A DNA stretch of 64,000 bases from Mugil cephalus (taxonomy: Eukaryota > Chordata > Actinopteri > Mugiliformes > Mugilidae). Position 1 is the stretch's first letter. The number at the start of each line of letters is the position of its first letter. The stretch covers positions 23,127,974 through 23,191,973 of the forward strand of contig NC_061786.1 of the NCBI RefSeq assembly GCF_022458985.1, read 5' to 3'. The position numbers and the translations under genes are program-made. The notes beneath the pieces were generated by a model, which had not been told where the DNA came from, searched no databases, and saw only the letters and a list, made by a program, of their open reading frames with translations. Shown in pieces: positions 12,036 to 23,800 of this stretch.

Positions 12036-14870
12036 CCCCGCCTCCCCCTCTCCACAGGACGCCACAACTTCAACTCTTTACCCCCCAAGCCCAAGCTTTC
12101 CCCATCATGATACCCCCACCCTCCATTATAACACCTCCTCCACCTCCACCAGCTCCCAACGACCAAAGATGCAAAGTAACTGGGCGACGCAAAAGGACGA
12201 GGGATCACAAAATGAAAACAGAGGGTTTGAACAACATTTTAAATGAGCTCTGTCTCCTCTCTAAGACATATGTAGCTTAGCCTAGCTTGGAGAACTGCTA
12301 GCCTAGCTCCAAAAACTCCCATGTTAGCCAGTGAGCTAGTTAGCGGCCCACCCAGCTGGGTTTGTTTGACAGTAAAAGACAAAATTATGTAAAATGTCTG
12401 AGGCAGATGTTGATAATCCCAATGGCCTCATCCTTTCATGATGTCTTTACATGTTAATACATTCAGTTAGCTTATCATTAGCATGCTAACTGTTAGCCAC
12501 GGATTTTAAACACCAAATATTTTGTGTACACGACATCTTGTGTTTGCTAACCGTGAGCTCACAAGTTCCATTTGAAGGCAGCAATAAACCGCTAATGTAA
12601 CCGCTAACGAATGTGCAAGCTAGTTAGCACCATAACAAATTAGCTCCTCAAGCTAGCTAGCGTGATTAAATAAGGTCTTAAAATCGGGTCGTTTTAAGAA
12701 GAGGAGTTCACAGTCACATAAATGGACTCATTAGCATGCTAACTGTTAGCCTCTGTGGCCTCTAGAAGCTAATGGTTGCCTAGCAACGTCTGATTATACC
12801 ACTTAAAGTACACAACGTCCTGTGTCGTAAGCGTTAAATCATCGGATCCATTTGAAGGCAGCAGATGCTAAAGAACTTTTATTTTAACCAATCTGGGTTT
12901 GTATTTGAACGCAGATGTCCCACAGCTTCGTACTGACCCTGAACGCCTCCCATGTGATGAAGAAGTTGATGTAAACGGGAAAAAAAATCTGATTAATCAA
13001 AATTATATTTGGTGAAACTCTCAGCAGATAACGAAGCAGAAATGAGAGCGTGAATGTCAAAGGACGACTTTCCTCCCAAACCCTTCGTCATCATCATCCT
13101 CTTCATCCTCATCTTCATCCTCCTCCTCTCTATCATCATCATCTACCTCCCTCCCTCCCCCTCCTCCTCTCCAGATCAACAGTACTGTACCACGTGACGG
13201 ACAGACCTATTTTTTGTTGGGAGCTGCGTTTTTAAGAAACACTTTTAGATCCTACGTTGACGTCTGTCTGTTCGCGTCGGACTGAGGAGACTTCACCCTC
13301 TGCCATGACATCAAGTGCCTTCAGACTCAGAGGAAGAAGAGCTCGACGCCGACGCTCGCTCTGTTCATGAGACCAGAGAGGAACCAACCAATAAACACCA
13401 ACGTCCTCCCCGGCTCCACTGAGCAGAGAAACGCTTTCTTACTTTTTATTCGTTTGTTTGTTTTTGGCGGCGAAGAAGAAGAAGCAGAAGAAGAAGAAGA
13501 AGAAGAAGCAGAAGAAGAAGCAGAAGAAGAAGCAGAAGAAGAAGCAGAAGAAGAAGAAGGAGAAGCCATGGACGGGAGACGGGACGTTGTCTGATATATT
13601 TAATGACCTTTGACCTGAGGATCTGTGGCTGTTTGACGACGCTCAGCCAATCAGATTCAAGCAACTATTTAAAGAACTATTTTAGTATTTTAAAATAAGA
13701 CGCAGAGAAGAAAAATATAAATGAAAATCTTCTATTGTTCCTATTATATTATAACGACAGAGGGACGTCTTTACACTTTCAGCTCTACTCGTCTTCATTT
13801 CCTTCTTTTAGATTCATTTTTTTTGGTTTTAAATTTTAATCGGGGTGGATTTTACTGGAAGGATGAAAACGGTTCGATACGCGTCAAACTACAAAAGCAC
13901 AAAACGACAAAAACTCATTCAGTTCAACATTTACACACTGACTCATCAAGTAACATATGGAAGCCCATTTCTGTCAAGAAAATAAAAAAAGATTAAAAAA
14001 GTAACTTTAAACACATGAATGCTTCATATATAAACAGAATAATATTATTTTCTCATATTTTTTGCCTTGAATACATTTAAAAAAAAATGCATGATATAAA
14101 AACAAAAATTTCACATCAACATCCCAAAAAGTTTGATTACTGTCACTTTTATACTGTTAATTTAAAACTCATACATTTGTCTTGAAAGTAAAAAGTTGTA
14201 CATGTTTAACTGTCACATAATCTTTAAAATAATTCAATCATTTATTATTCATAAAACCTGAGGCTGTGGTTTTATACAGATTTTATCAAAATTATTTATT
14301 TATTTGTTCAGTTTGTTGTAAAGTAATTTAATTTTTTTGTCTTAATTCATCTTCACATTTTATTTTCTCTTCCATGACTTAATTAAAAGCATCATTAATT
14401 CTCATGGTCAGTAAACATGAAAAAAAATGAGAATTTTATCTGTAACTTTAAAAATAATACAAAAATAAAATTCACCATATATTTAAACACTTTCTTCCAT
14501 TTTTATTAATATTTGTATTTGTTTCAAACTGAGAAGATTTTTCTGCCAAGGACAAAAAATACATTAGTTTAAAATAATTTATTATTATTGTTTTGACATA
14601 ATAATCATTAATATTAATTATTGATTAAATACCAATAAATAAGATGTATTTTCTGACTTGATTTAATAATTTTAATTTTTTTTTTATTTTTTTTTTTCAT
14701 TTCATTGATCATTAATTTAAATATTATCTCAGACTTTAATCTTAGTTGCTGCTCGTCCTGATTTACTTTCATACCTGAACATCAGTTTCCTTGTTTGTCA
14801 CCAATGGGCTTCCATATCTCCGCTGGTCACTGCCGTTTCAAACACATGAGAAATAAACACATAAACTTTT
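12036..14870 (+). other. Probable mdga2 3' UTR and flank
   Basis: Starts after the mdga2 stop. Contains GCTA-rich DNA at 12270-12800, CTC/ATC-rich repeats at 13076-13165, a GAA/GCA trinucleotide tract at 13471-13563 and very AT-rich DNA from 13970 to 14720. Candidate AATAAA signals lie near 13980 and 14856. I cannot place the true cleavage site. Open frames here are repeat-driven. Confidence 0.45.
13471..13563 (+). repeat. (GAA/GCA)n trinucleotide repeat
   Basis: Runs of GAAGAAGAA interrupted by GCA. Short frames over it read poly-Glu or poly-Ser/Ala and have no coding support. Confidence 0.9.
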
Positions 14871-15299
14871 ACTTTTACAGACGGGAATTGTGAAATTCAT
14901 GAGTCTTTATCTTCTGAGCCGATGTTTGAAGGAACTGATCTGAAATCCACACGATTTCATTCTCTTCTGATTCGAGGACACGAGTAAATTAAACTCGTGG
15001 ATGAATATTAGTTTCTCTTTTTTCTCCACGTGACGTGTTTTTCCTCTGCAGCCGATGATCAGCTCGTCCTCCGTGGATCAGTTTATCCTCCTCTTCATCT
15101 CCGAGCTGCTGCCGCTGATAAACATCAGTCTGTTTATTCATGTTGGTCCAGATTCAGACTCGTCCCAGATTTAAAACTCATGAGACGATGGAGCAGTTAA
15201 ATGTTCCCTGGTTAGAAATCTGAGCTTCAGCCAAATACAGAAACTCCTTACGTCTGCACATTTAAATACATCGTAGTGAGCACCAGAGAGGTGTAGGTT

Positions 15300-16035
15300 T
15301 ATCCGCCATAACATTATGACCATTATAGATTATCAGGTTCTATTGGATCTTCACTGCATTAGGCAGAAGATGATTGGATTTCAAAAGTATGACGACAGAG
15401 AAGATCTGCACGAATTCAAAGACGCATGAAAGATGAGAAACTAGAGGGAGGAGATTGTGGACAAACCTCTGGGAATAAAACTTTCATCAGTTTCAATAAT
15501 ATATTTACCATTTAAAGATTGAACACTATATTTGTACTATTCAGGAATTTCTACATTTCTTCATGAAAATGATTTAAAACATCAGCTCTTCACACGGGTC
15601 CTGAAAGTAGAAACAGGAACATTGTTCAGTTCATTATTTGTGGCTTCCAGACTCTTTACAGATGGTTGTGGAACCTTTTCCAGCCTGATGAGCAACAACA
15701 ACTCTTTTTCTGAGCTCCTCACAAAGCTCCTTTGATCTGTTGTCATCACACACTTCAACACAAACATGAGACAAATCCCTGATTTATAGAAACTAAACCA
15801 GGACCTGAGTCTCATCATTGATGGAAACACTTCTGGTTTAGACTCTGATTAGACCTGGAAATTAACTCTGATATGTGATATTGGCTCATTTTACTGAATA
15901 AATAAACACACAAGTATTAGTTTTTCTCTTTCGTGTGTTTCACTGGGTTCTTTGTCACTTTCAGGACTTTGTGATGTTGATGTTTTGAGTCATTTTTATT
16001 CATAAATGTAGAAAGTTAATCGACGTCTGAGTCGG
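15300..16035 (-). mobile_element. Degenerate Tc1/mariner-like element, internally deleted
   Basis: The left side carries CCATAACATTATGACCATT, a motif frequent at fish mariner-type ends. Positions 15642-15795 are nearly identical to 33059-33212, which lies in the N-terminal region of a Tc1-like transposase relic read on the minus strand ([30 protein letters not shown]). The right flank (TTGAGTCATTTTTAT, AGAAATGTAGAAA type) also resembles the flank of that second copy near 33380. The central transposase segment is missing. Confidence 0.6.
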
Positions 16036-17164
16036 TTGAAGCTTCGTCTCGTCTGCAGCGGAAAAACACGTCCTGATATTTAGTTTCTGAGGGTAAAGAC
16101 AAAGAGGTCGATGAATTAAAAGCTGAAAAAAAATAAAGAAATAAAACACGACTCTGTGGACGAGTGAAGAAAAGTTATTTTTATAACTGTGACTATTCTC
16201 TGCAATACATTCAGATCAGTTGGACTGAGTGGTGACAACTCTGCATTCTGGGTATTATTATTATTATTAAAGTTATGATATGAATAAATACACTCTAAAT
16301 GAACCTTTTAAATGTGTTCTGTCATGTGTTTGTGTTCATCACGTTATTAGAAATCTCCACTGAATCAGAACCACTAACCAAACCTACTGATTTCATTCAG
16401 AGACTGGTTCGTCTGAGGCCTCCTGCTACTTCAGGCTAAAGCTAAAGCTAAAGTTAATGTTCAGGCAATTTGTTGATTTAATTTCTAAGAAATGCAATTA
16501 GTTCTATAATATTACATAACATATAGAGTCCAACTAAAAGCTGTTCAGATGGGACAGTTTATTGGTTTTTATTTAACAGTTATGATAATTAGGTCATTAA
16601 TCTGCAGTTTGTTGTGTTGTGACAGTAAATGTAGTAATTTGTGATTTTAGACCAGAAAAAAAAACAAGCAAATTACTTCATAAACAAAACAATTATCTAA
16701 TAAATGAGGTTTAATCATAATTTAATCAAGATGAGATAAAATGATGATTAGCTCACAGGAGGCTGAGCCACTGAGTCTAAACATAAAGAGATAAATGTAA
16801 ATGATCCAGAGACAATGTTTTACTACTTTCATGAAACAGTTTTTGTTTTATTTATTGAGTTTCTCTGAGGAGCGTTAAATAACCTGTGTTTGTGTCTGAA
16901 TGTCATTTACAGCTGCTTCCTCCTCCCAGACCATGGATCAGCGTCGGCCTCCAGACTAATGGCTGCTATTCATCTTCTCTCTATTGATTTCCAGTAGCGT
17001 CGCTGCACAGTGTTAAACAGATCAGGGTCGGCTCCGTCTATTTACTGGAGCGGCTGAAAGTGGGTAAAAGTGGGACTGTTGGAGTCCAGAGGAGAAAGAT
17101 TCTGGATCGAGACTCTGGTTAATGAGCTCAGATAAATCATTGATTACATATAAATAGCTACTGT

Positions 17165-18070
17165 TAGCTTTGAAGCTAGGATGAGCTAATATTAGCTGTG
17201 AAGCTAGGAATACCTGCTCTCAGCTTTGAAGCGAGCTAGAGCTACTATTAGCTGTGCAGCTATGAAGAACTGCTATTGCCTCTGAAGCTAGCTATGAAGC
17301 TAAGTAGAGCTACTATTAGCTATGAAGCTAGGAAGAGCTACTATTAGCTATGAAGCTAAGTAGAGCTACTATTAGCTATGAAGCTAGGAAGAGCTACTAT
17401 TAGCTATGAGGCTAGGAAGAGCTATTGTTACCTGGGAGATTAGAGGAGCTAGGAAGAGCTACTGTTCGCTGTGAATCTAGGTAGAGCTACCGTTACCTGG
17501 GAGGCTAGGTAGAGCTGCTGTTAGCTGGGGGGCTAGGTAGAGCTACTGTTAGCTGGGAAGCTAGGTAGAGCTACTGTTAGCTGGGAGGCTAGGTAGAGCT
17601 GCTGTTAGCTGGGAGGCTAGGTAGAGCTACTGTTAGCTGTGAATCTAGGTAGTGCTACCGTTACCTGGGAGGCTAGGTAGAGCTGCTGTTAGCTGGGAGG
17701 CTAGGTAGAGCTACTGTTAGCTGGGAAGCTAGGTAGAGCTACTGTTAGCTGGGAGGCTAGGTAGAGCTACTGTTAGCTGGGAGGCTAGGATGAGCTGCTG
17801 TTAGCTGGGAGGCTAGGTAGAGCTACTGTTAGCTGGGAAGCTAGGTAGAGCTACTGTTAGCTGGGAGGCTAGGTAGAGCTACTGTTAGCTGGGAGGCTAG
17901 GATGAGCTGCTGTTAGCTGGGAGGCTAGGTAGAGCTACTGTTAGCTGGGAGGCTAGGTAGAGCTGCTGTTAGCTGGGAGGCTAGGATGAGCTGCTGTTAG
18001 CTGGGAGGCTAGGTAGAGCTACTGTTAGCTGGGAGGCTAGGTAGAGCTACTGTTAGCTGGGAGGCTAGGA
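17165..18070 (+). repeat. GCTA-rich minisatellite, 28-bp unit, about 30 copies
   Basis: The unit is roughly AGCTACTGTTAGCTGGGAGG followed by CTAGGTAG. Copies are more diverged at the left and nearly identical from about 17500 on, which suggests recent expansion from the right side. Shorter versions of the same unit occur at 35035-35220 and 42325-42362. Confidence 0.95.
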
Positions 18071-18547
18071 GTAGAATTATTTCTGTCAGTACTGCAGCAT
18101 TTTGAATCAGGATTTTTGGAGCCAGCCAGTAATGAATGAATTACAGTGATAAAGAAAAGCCCAGGAACTCGTTTTTCAGCGCCACTCTGAGACGGGATGT
18201 TCATCGTGATGAAGATGTTACTCAGGTGAAAAAATCAGTCCAGAGACCTGTTTCATAAAGCAGGTTTAGTGAAAAGTCTGAGTTTATTAACCATGAAATG
18301 AGAGAAATTCAGTTTTCTGTTTCACAAAGGGAGGCAGCTCAAACCAGAGACAGCGGGGTAACTCTAGCCTGTTTCACAGAGAGAGGTAACTAAGCTCTCG
18401 GTCAGTTACCGTAGTAACAGACTCCATGAACCTAACCTGGTCAGGACCTGGTTTATCTCAATGAACCTCCAGTTTCTCTCTGTCTTTGATTTCCTCTTTC
18501 TTTCATTCATTCAGTCACAGGAGAGTTTGGGCGTAGCCTCGTTCTGC

Positions 18548-18665
18548 CGATCAGAAATCATCAGCAGCTCTATCAGAAATCATCAGTAGCTCTATCAGAA
18601 ATCATCAGTAGCTCTATCAGAAATCATCAGTAGCTCTATCAGAAATCATCAGTAGCTCTATCAGA
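18548..18665 (+). repeat. 22-bp minisatellite, five copies
   Basis: Tandem AGTAGCTCTATCAGAAATCATC, differing from each other by at most a base. Confidence 0.95.
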
Positions 18666-19752
18666 CGTCCATCAGAACCAGCAGGAACATGTCGTGTCCT
18701 TTAGACAATGATCCCGTGGATGAAGATGCAGCATCACTGCTCAGATTAAATACCGGTCTGGAGATGTTATCAGACAAACATAGATGTTTTAGCATTTACA
18801 CACAATTATCTTTGAGCTGTACCATCACAATCTGTTGGGACAAAAGAAAAAAAGGTGCTGGGCCACCACCCGTTTTACAGCATCTGTCTGTGTTAGTTTA
18901 AACAGGCTGAATTATTTAACAGAACATTACAGATGAGAAGACATTTATGTGTGAAAACAGCTTCATGTTGGGGATAAAACAGTCAAATATCCACTTATTA
19001 TTTCCTTCAGTGTAAAACATGATCAGAATGAGGTCTGACCTGTTTAACTATGATTTTATATTTCATCTTAAGCTGCTGCCAAGTGGCTTCTCCCCTATGA
19101 AATAAATGAATATGTTAACGTTACCATTCAAGCAGTTTCCCCTGTAATATTATTGTGATATAAAGGACACATTTAAACTAACGCATTGACCCTACGCCGT
19201 CTCCCTCTGTTCCACTTCTTTCTAAAAACGTGTTGAAACTCGTCGTATGAGCGCAGTAGGATTTCCTCGTCGTAGCTTCCTCTTCCCCGTTGTCATGGTG
19301 ACTCGTTGGATCAGGGCTCCATTGGTGCTGGCTTTTTAGAGTTGTGGTGCACGCGCTTAACTCCGGGTCAAACTTCTCCGGGTTGATTAAACCAACTCAA
19401 ATCCACTGTTCTGGAACCGGAAACTCAGAGTTTTCTAACTCAGAGTTCAGGATTAGACTCAGAGTTTGTTGAAACGAACCCCTGGTCACACGTTTAATGT
19501 GAGAAGAATGAGAAAACACCGAGGTTCATCACAGTAGCAGCAGAGGCCGAGGTAACGCCCCCTGGTTCAGTTATCATATCTTAACTTTGATCTGAACTGG
19601 TTTTGTCACGTTCCAACAGATTCTCTGGAAGAGTCTGACACCTCAAAGTGAAAATAAAACAGGTCCTGTTCAGAGCTGAAAACTCGCTTCGGACATGAAA
19701 TCTGACCATTTAAATTAAAACTATTAAAACATTTTAATAGTTTTCCCTGAAG

Positions 19753-19789
19753 ATGAAGCTGTTTCTGCTGTTTGTGATTCTCGTGGGCG
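19753..19789 (+). other. Signal-peptide exon of the IgSF gene
   Basis: ATG follows CTGAAG and opens [12 protein letters not shown], a typical cleavable signal core. It ends in phase 1 with donor G|GTAAGA. No other signal-type exon was found before the downstream V exons. Confidence 0.75.
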
Positions 19790-20783
19790 GTAAGATGACT
19801 TTCCTACTTCTGCTTCATTTATCTCGATCTGCTTCATTCAGCTGCAGATACACAACATACAACTGTACTGACTCTGTTTACTTCCCTGAAGTAAGAGACA
19901 ACGATTTCATGACAGTTTGAATCCTGTGTCACTTCTGTGCTATTTATATTATTACTTTGCAGAATTATCAAAAATAACACGTCACATATATAACTAGTGT
20001 GTTCACACCCGGCATTAATTAAAATGTTTCTTCAGTCATAACTAGAGATCTGGTCTCAGTCTGTGTTTCAATCAGCAGCAGATCATGGAGACATGATCCA
20101 GATTTAGAACCAGATGGGAAGGAAGGAAGGAAGGAAGGAAGGAAGGAAGGAAGGAAGGAAGGAAGGAAGGAAGGAACAAACATGGGAAGGAAATGAGGGG
20201 TCATGATCTGTGTCTTGTGATCTTTCTTTTGAGCTTCATGTTTTACTTTAATTTCGTAACGTCCCTGTCTGTTGTGCCTTGTGTTTCTGTCATGAACGTC
20301 TGTGTCATGTTTTGTTTCCTGTTTTATTTTGTTAAGTTTCTTGACTTCCTGTCATGTTTCCTCGTGTGTCCTTTGATTATTCATTGGTTTCTCCCCTTGT
20401 GATTTCCCTGATCGGTCTCACCTGTGCCTCATCAGCTCTGAGACCCAGGATCATTTCTACCAGTGGATGAATGAATGACTTCAGGTCACATGGGTCCCAG
20501 ACCACCTCCACATGTGGACTGACGCCAGATCAGTGGATAAGGGATTAAGCCGGGATATGTTGGCTATCCTGGATGAACTTATCCATGATCTGGTTGCTCG
20601 AAAGCAGGATAGGGGAAAGTGGGATGTGTTATGACATAAGTTACCATGGAGATTTATCCTGTGGAGTTAACCTGGTCCAGACCAGGATTTGAGTCTGTCC
20701 TCTGCTGGGGAAAGGTCAGCTGGTGTGATGGATGGATGGATGGATGGATGGATGGATGGATGGATGGATGGATGGATGGATGG

Positions 20784-20816
<33 letters not shown>

Positions 20817-23800
20817 CGGATGGACGGATGGATGGATGGATGGGTGCGCACAATTATCCAAGATTGGTTAAACCTGGCTTGATGTTTGTTCGACCGAATC
20901 AGCCTGGATGCTCTTGTTTTGGATTCGTTGAGCCCAGGATTAGTCACTTATCCTGGATATCTGAATCCTACCTTTGTGCAACGGGCCCCTGGACTCTAAC
21001 TCTAGAGACTAATGTTATTTGATGTGTCCTCACAGTTTCCCATCATGCCTCGGGTCTCGAGGTGTATGAGGGGGCGGAGTCTGTCCTGCTCCCCTGCTAT
21101 TTACATGATTTACCTGAGGATCCAGTGGTTGTGTGGAGCCGAAACGACCTCAATCCCACGACCATCTACCGGCATCAGGAGAGGGCGAAGTCACACGTCC
21201 CAAACCAGCGTTTCATCAGCCGGACGTCGATGTCACCTGATGCTCTGGAGACTGGAAACTTCAACCTCACTCTGAACAAACCTCAAGTCTGGGACAGCGG
21301 CATTTACACCTGCAGCATCCTCAGCGATGGATTGAAAGTGGAAGAGAGACAAGTAGAGCTGCAGGTTAAAGGTCAGGGACAAACTCAGATCTCCTCTGTA
21401 CATACAAGACATGACACTTATGTTAATCTGAAGCTGGTGTCAGGTTTCACAGTGCGTAAGAGATGAGCTGAGATGATGAGATACCAGTAACCTGATGTAG
21501 CTGTTTCCCCTCCTTCTGGTGAATTGCTCAACTTCCATGAGTGTGAAGTTATTGAAGCTAAAACACAAAGATCCTTTACAGGATAAGCAGTAGAGGACCC
21601 TGAAGAATGCTAAACTGGCCAGTATAGTTCAAGCATGAAAAGTTGTTCAGTCACTTCAAACACGTTTTGAGAATCTGGTGGAAATACAAATTTTCTAAAC
21701 ATGAATGCAGCAGCTTTTAAAACCTTCTTTTAAGCAAGATCACTCACAATATCCAAGAAAATGTGTTTTAAAGTGTGAAAGTAATAATTCCACTTGAAGC
21801 TCTTATTGTCGGTTGTTGTCCACAGTGCCATACACTTTCCCAGCCGAGGCCTGGGTTCTCCTGATCCTGGTTATTGCTGTTGCTTTGGGTCTTTCAATAC
21901 ATCTTTGGCTCAACTTCATCCCAGGTATAGTCACACGGTTTGTGTGTATCTGTGTGTGTGTTCGATTTAGCTGCATCAATAAACACAACAAACATATGAG
22001 AACATCCAGTAGATATTATTTAGCCGATCAGTACATGGACACAACAGTTCAACATGTAGAGCTTATTAAACAGTGGAGAAGACATCATCCAAGAAAGCCA
22101 ATCACAGAAGAAGAAGGTTAACAGAGCCGGTAAAGGAACCACCTGAGCGATAGCGCCATCTATCTGCACCAGAAGGAGCGCGAACATTACATTCGAAATT
22201 AAAAAATGAACTATTATCTGTCTGGTTGTTGTTTAAATGCCGGTCTGCCGCATGAACGACTCTTGTTTATTATATCACGTAATAGTTCAACCAGAAATCG
22301 GGCCGTATTAACGTGGTATTAACCCACGGAAAAGACACATATCGCCACCTAGTGTGGAGGAGGAGAACATGTTCCCTTCAGTTCAATAAGGTCAACTGGA
22401 CTTGTAGAATTTCTTGAAGACGTTTCGCCGCTCATCCAGAGAGCTGCCAAGCGTCATGCTTTGAGTGTGACAGTCACGCACTTTGACCCATTCTCCCGCC
22501 ACACTTGACATTTCTCCCGCTTATTTCCCCATTCAATATTCTATATTTATTTTTTTCATGATAATAAACTTTTGCCGTAGTTCGAGTAACTCTGATTGAC
22601 TGACAGAGATCACCAATCCATCTACAGAAGGCACCACGCAATATAAACCAATCAGAAGCAACGTAATTTTGTTCACTGTTGATTCGCTGTTTCTCCTTGA
22701 GTTTCCTAGTTAATATGTACTATTTTAAGGCTGCTATAAGTCTAGCATTGTCCTGTAAAACCCCCCAAAAGAACCCACAGAGTCCCTGGAATCCACTTTG
22801 AGAACCACTGTAATACAATATTCAATCAAACAGTAAAATGTAGCTATCTTTTGAAAGAGCTATGTAAGAGGAAGAGACAGTGGGGATGAGAGTAGACACA
22901 GGGAAGAAGCAGTAAACCAAGAGTGGAGCAGCCATCTACACTTTTAAAAGGGAGTGGACCCCAGAATGGCCCTTCATCACTGTAGGCACAACCGCCTCCT
23001 ACTTGAGGTGAGGACATCAGTCTTAGGGTATAAATTGATGTTTAAAAAGGCCACATTTTTTGTCTAGTGCGTTTACATGCAGAGCTTAATGGAGCTTTGC
23101 TCTAAACTCTACTTTCTGACTACAGTCCTTGTCCCAGTTTACATGCAGCGGAGAAAATCTAATAACTGTTCTCCTCCTCCACACTAGGGGGCGATACGTG
23201 TCTTTTCAGCGGGTTAATACCACGTTAATACGGCCCGATTTCCGGCTGATCTATTACGTGATATAATAAACAAGAGTCGTTCATGCGACAGACCGGCATT
23301 TAAACAACAACCAGACGGATAATAGCACATTTTTAATCTCGTACGTAATGTTTGTGCTATTTCTTCTGCAGGTAAGATCCACGCTGTCCCTGTTCTTCTA
23401 GCGGCTCCTTTCTTCTTCGGCTTCTTGGACGTGTTTGTTCCGGGGTCACACACCAGCGCAGCGGTGGTGGAGCATGCGCACACGCATTATCCGATGAAAA
23501 CTCCGATTCAATCGCATTATCTGGGCGTCTCAATTGGATAATGAGAACTCTGATGTTAATCGGAGTAACGTGTTTACATGCACTTAAGTTCTCCTGTTAT
23601 AGTCCAATTAAGGCAATAATTCGTTTTTTTATTTTCTTGTTTTTTTCACGTGCATATAAACGCACGACTCTTGTCATTTTCTGAAACACAAGTAGCTTCT
23701 TCAGTTCTGATAGACTAGTGGGAAATTGAGGTTTAAATAGGAAAACTCTGTGGGTTCACCCACCAAAAAACTCCTGGACAGGTCTCCAGTACATCACAGG

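Larger units (their letters stand above)
16036..19752. other. Intergenic region between mdga2 and the IgSF gene
   Basis: Apart from the two tandem repeats listed separately (17165-18070 and 18548-18665) I see no supported exon, RNA gene or intact element. Isolated short open frames here lack splice or codon support. Confidence 0.5.

Noticed and set aside
11912..12280. 122-residue frame over the mdga2 last exon
   Set aside because: It is in a different frame from the spliced mdga2 reading. The spliced frame stops at 12033-12035 with a GPI-type tail.
13327..13664. Poly-Ser/Ala and poly-Leu frames
   Set aside because: Come from the GAA/GCA trinucleotide repeat.
20646..21022. MDGWMDGW / HPSIHPSI repetitive peptides
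   Set aside because: Translations of a GGAT microsatellite at 20728-20842.
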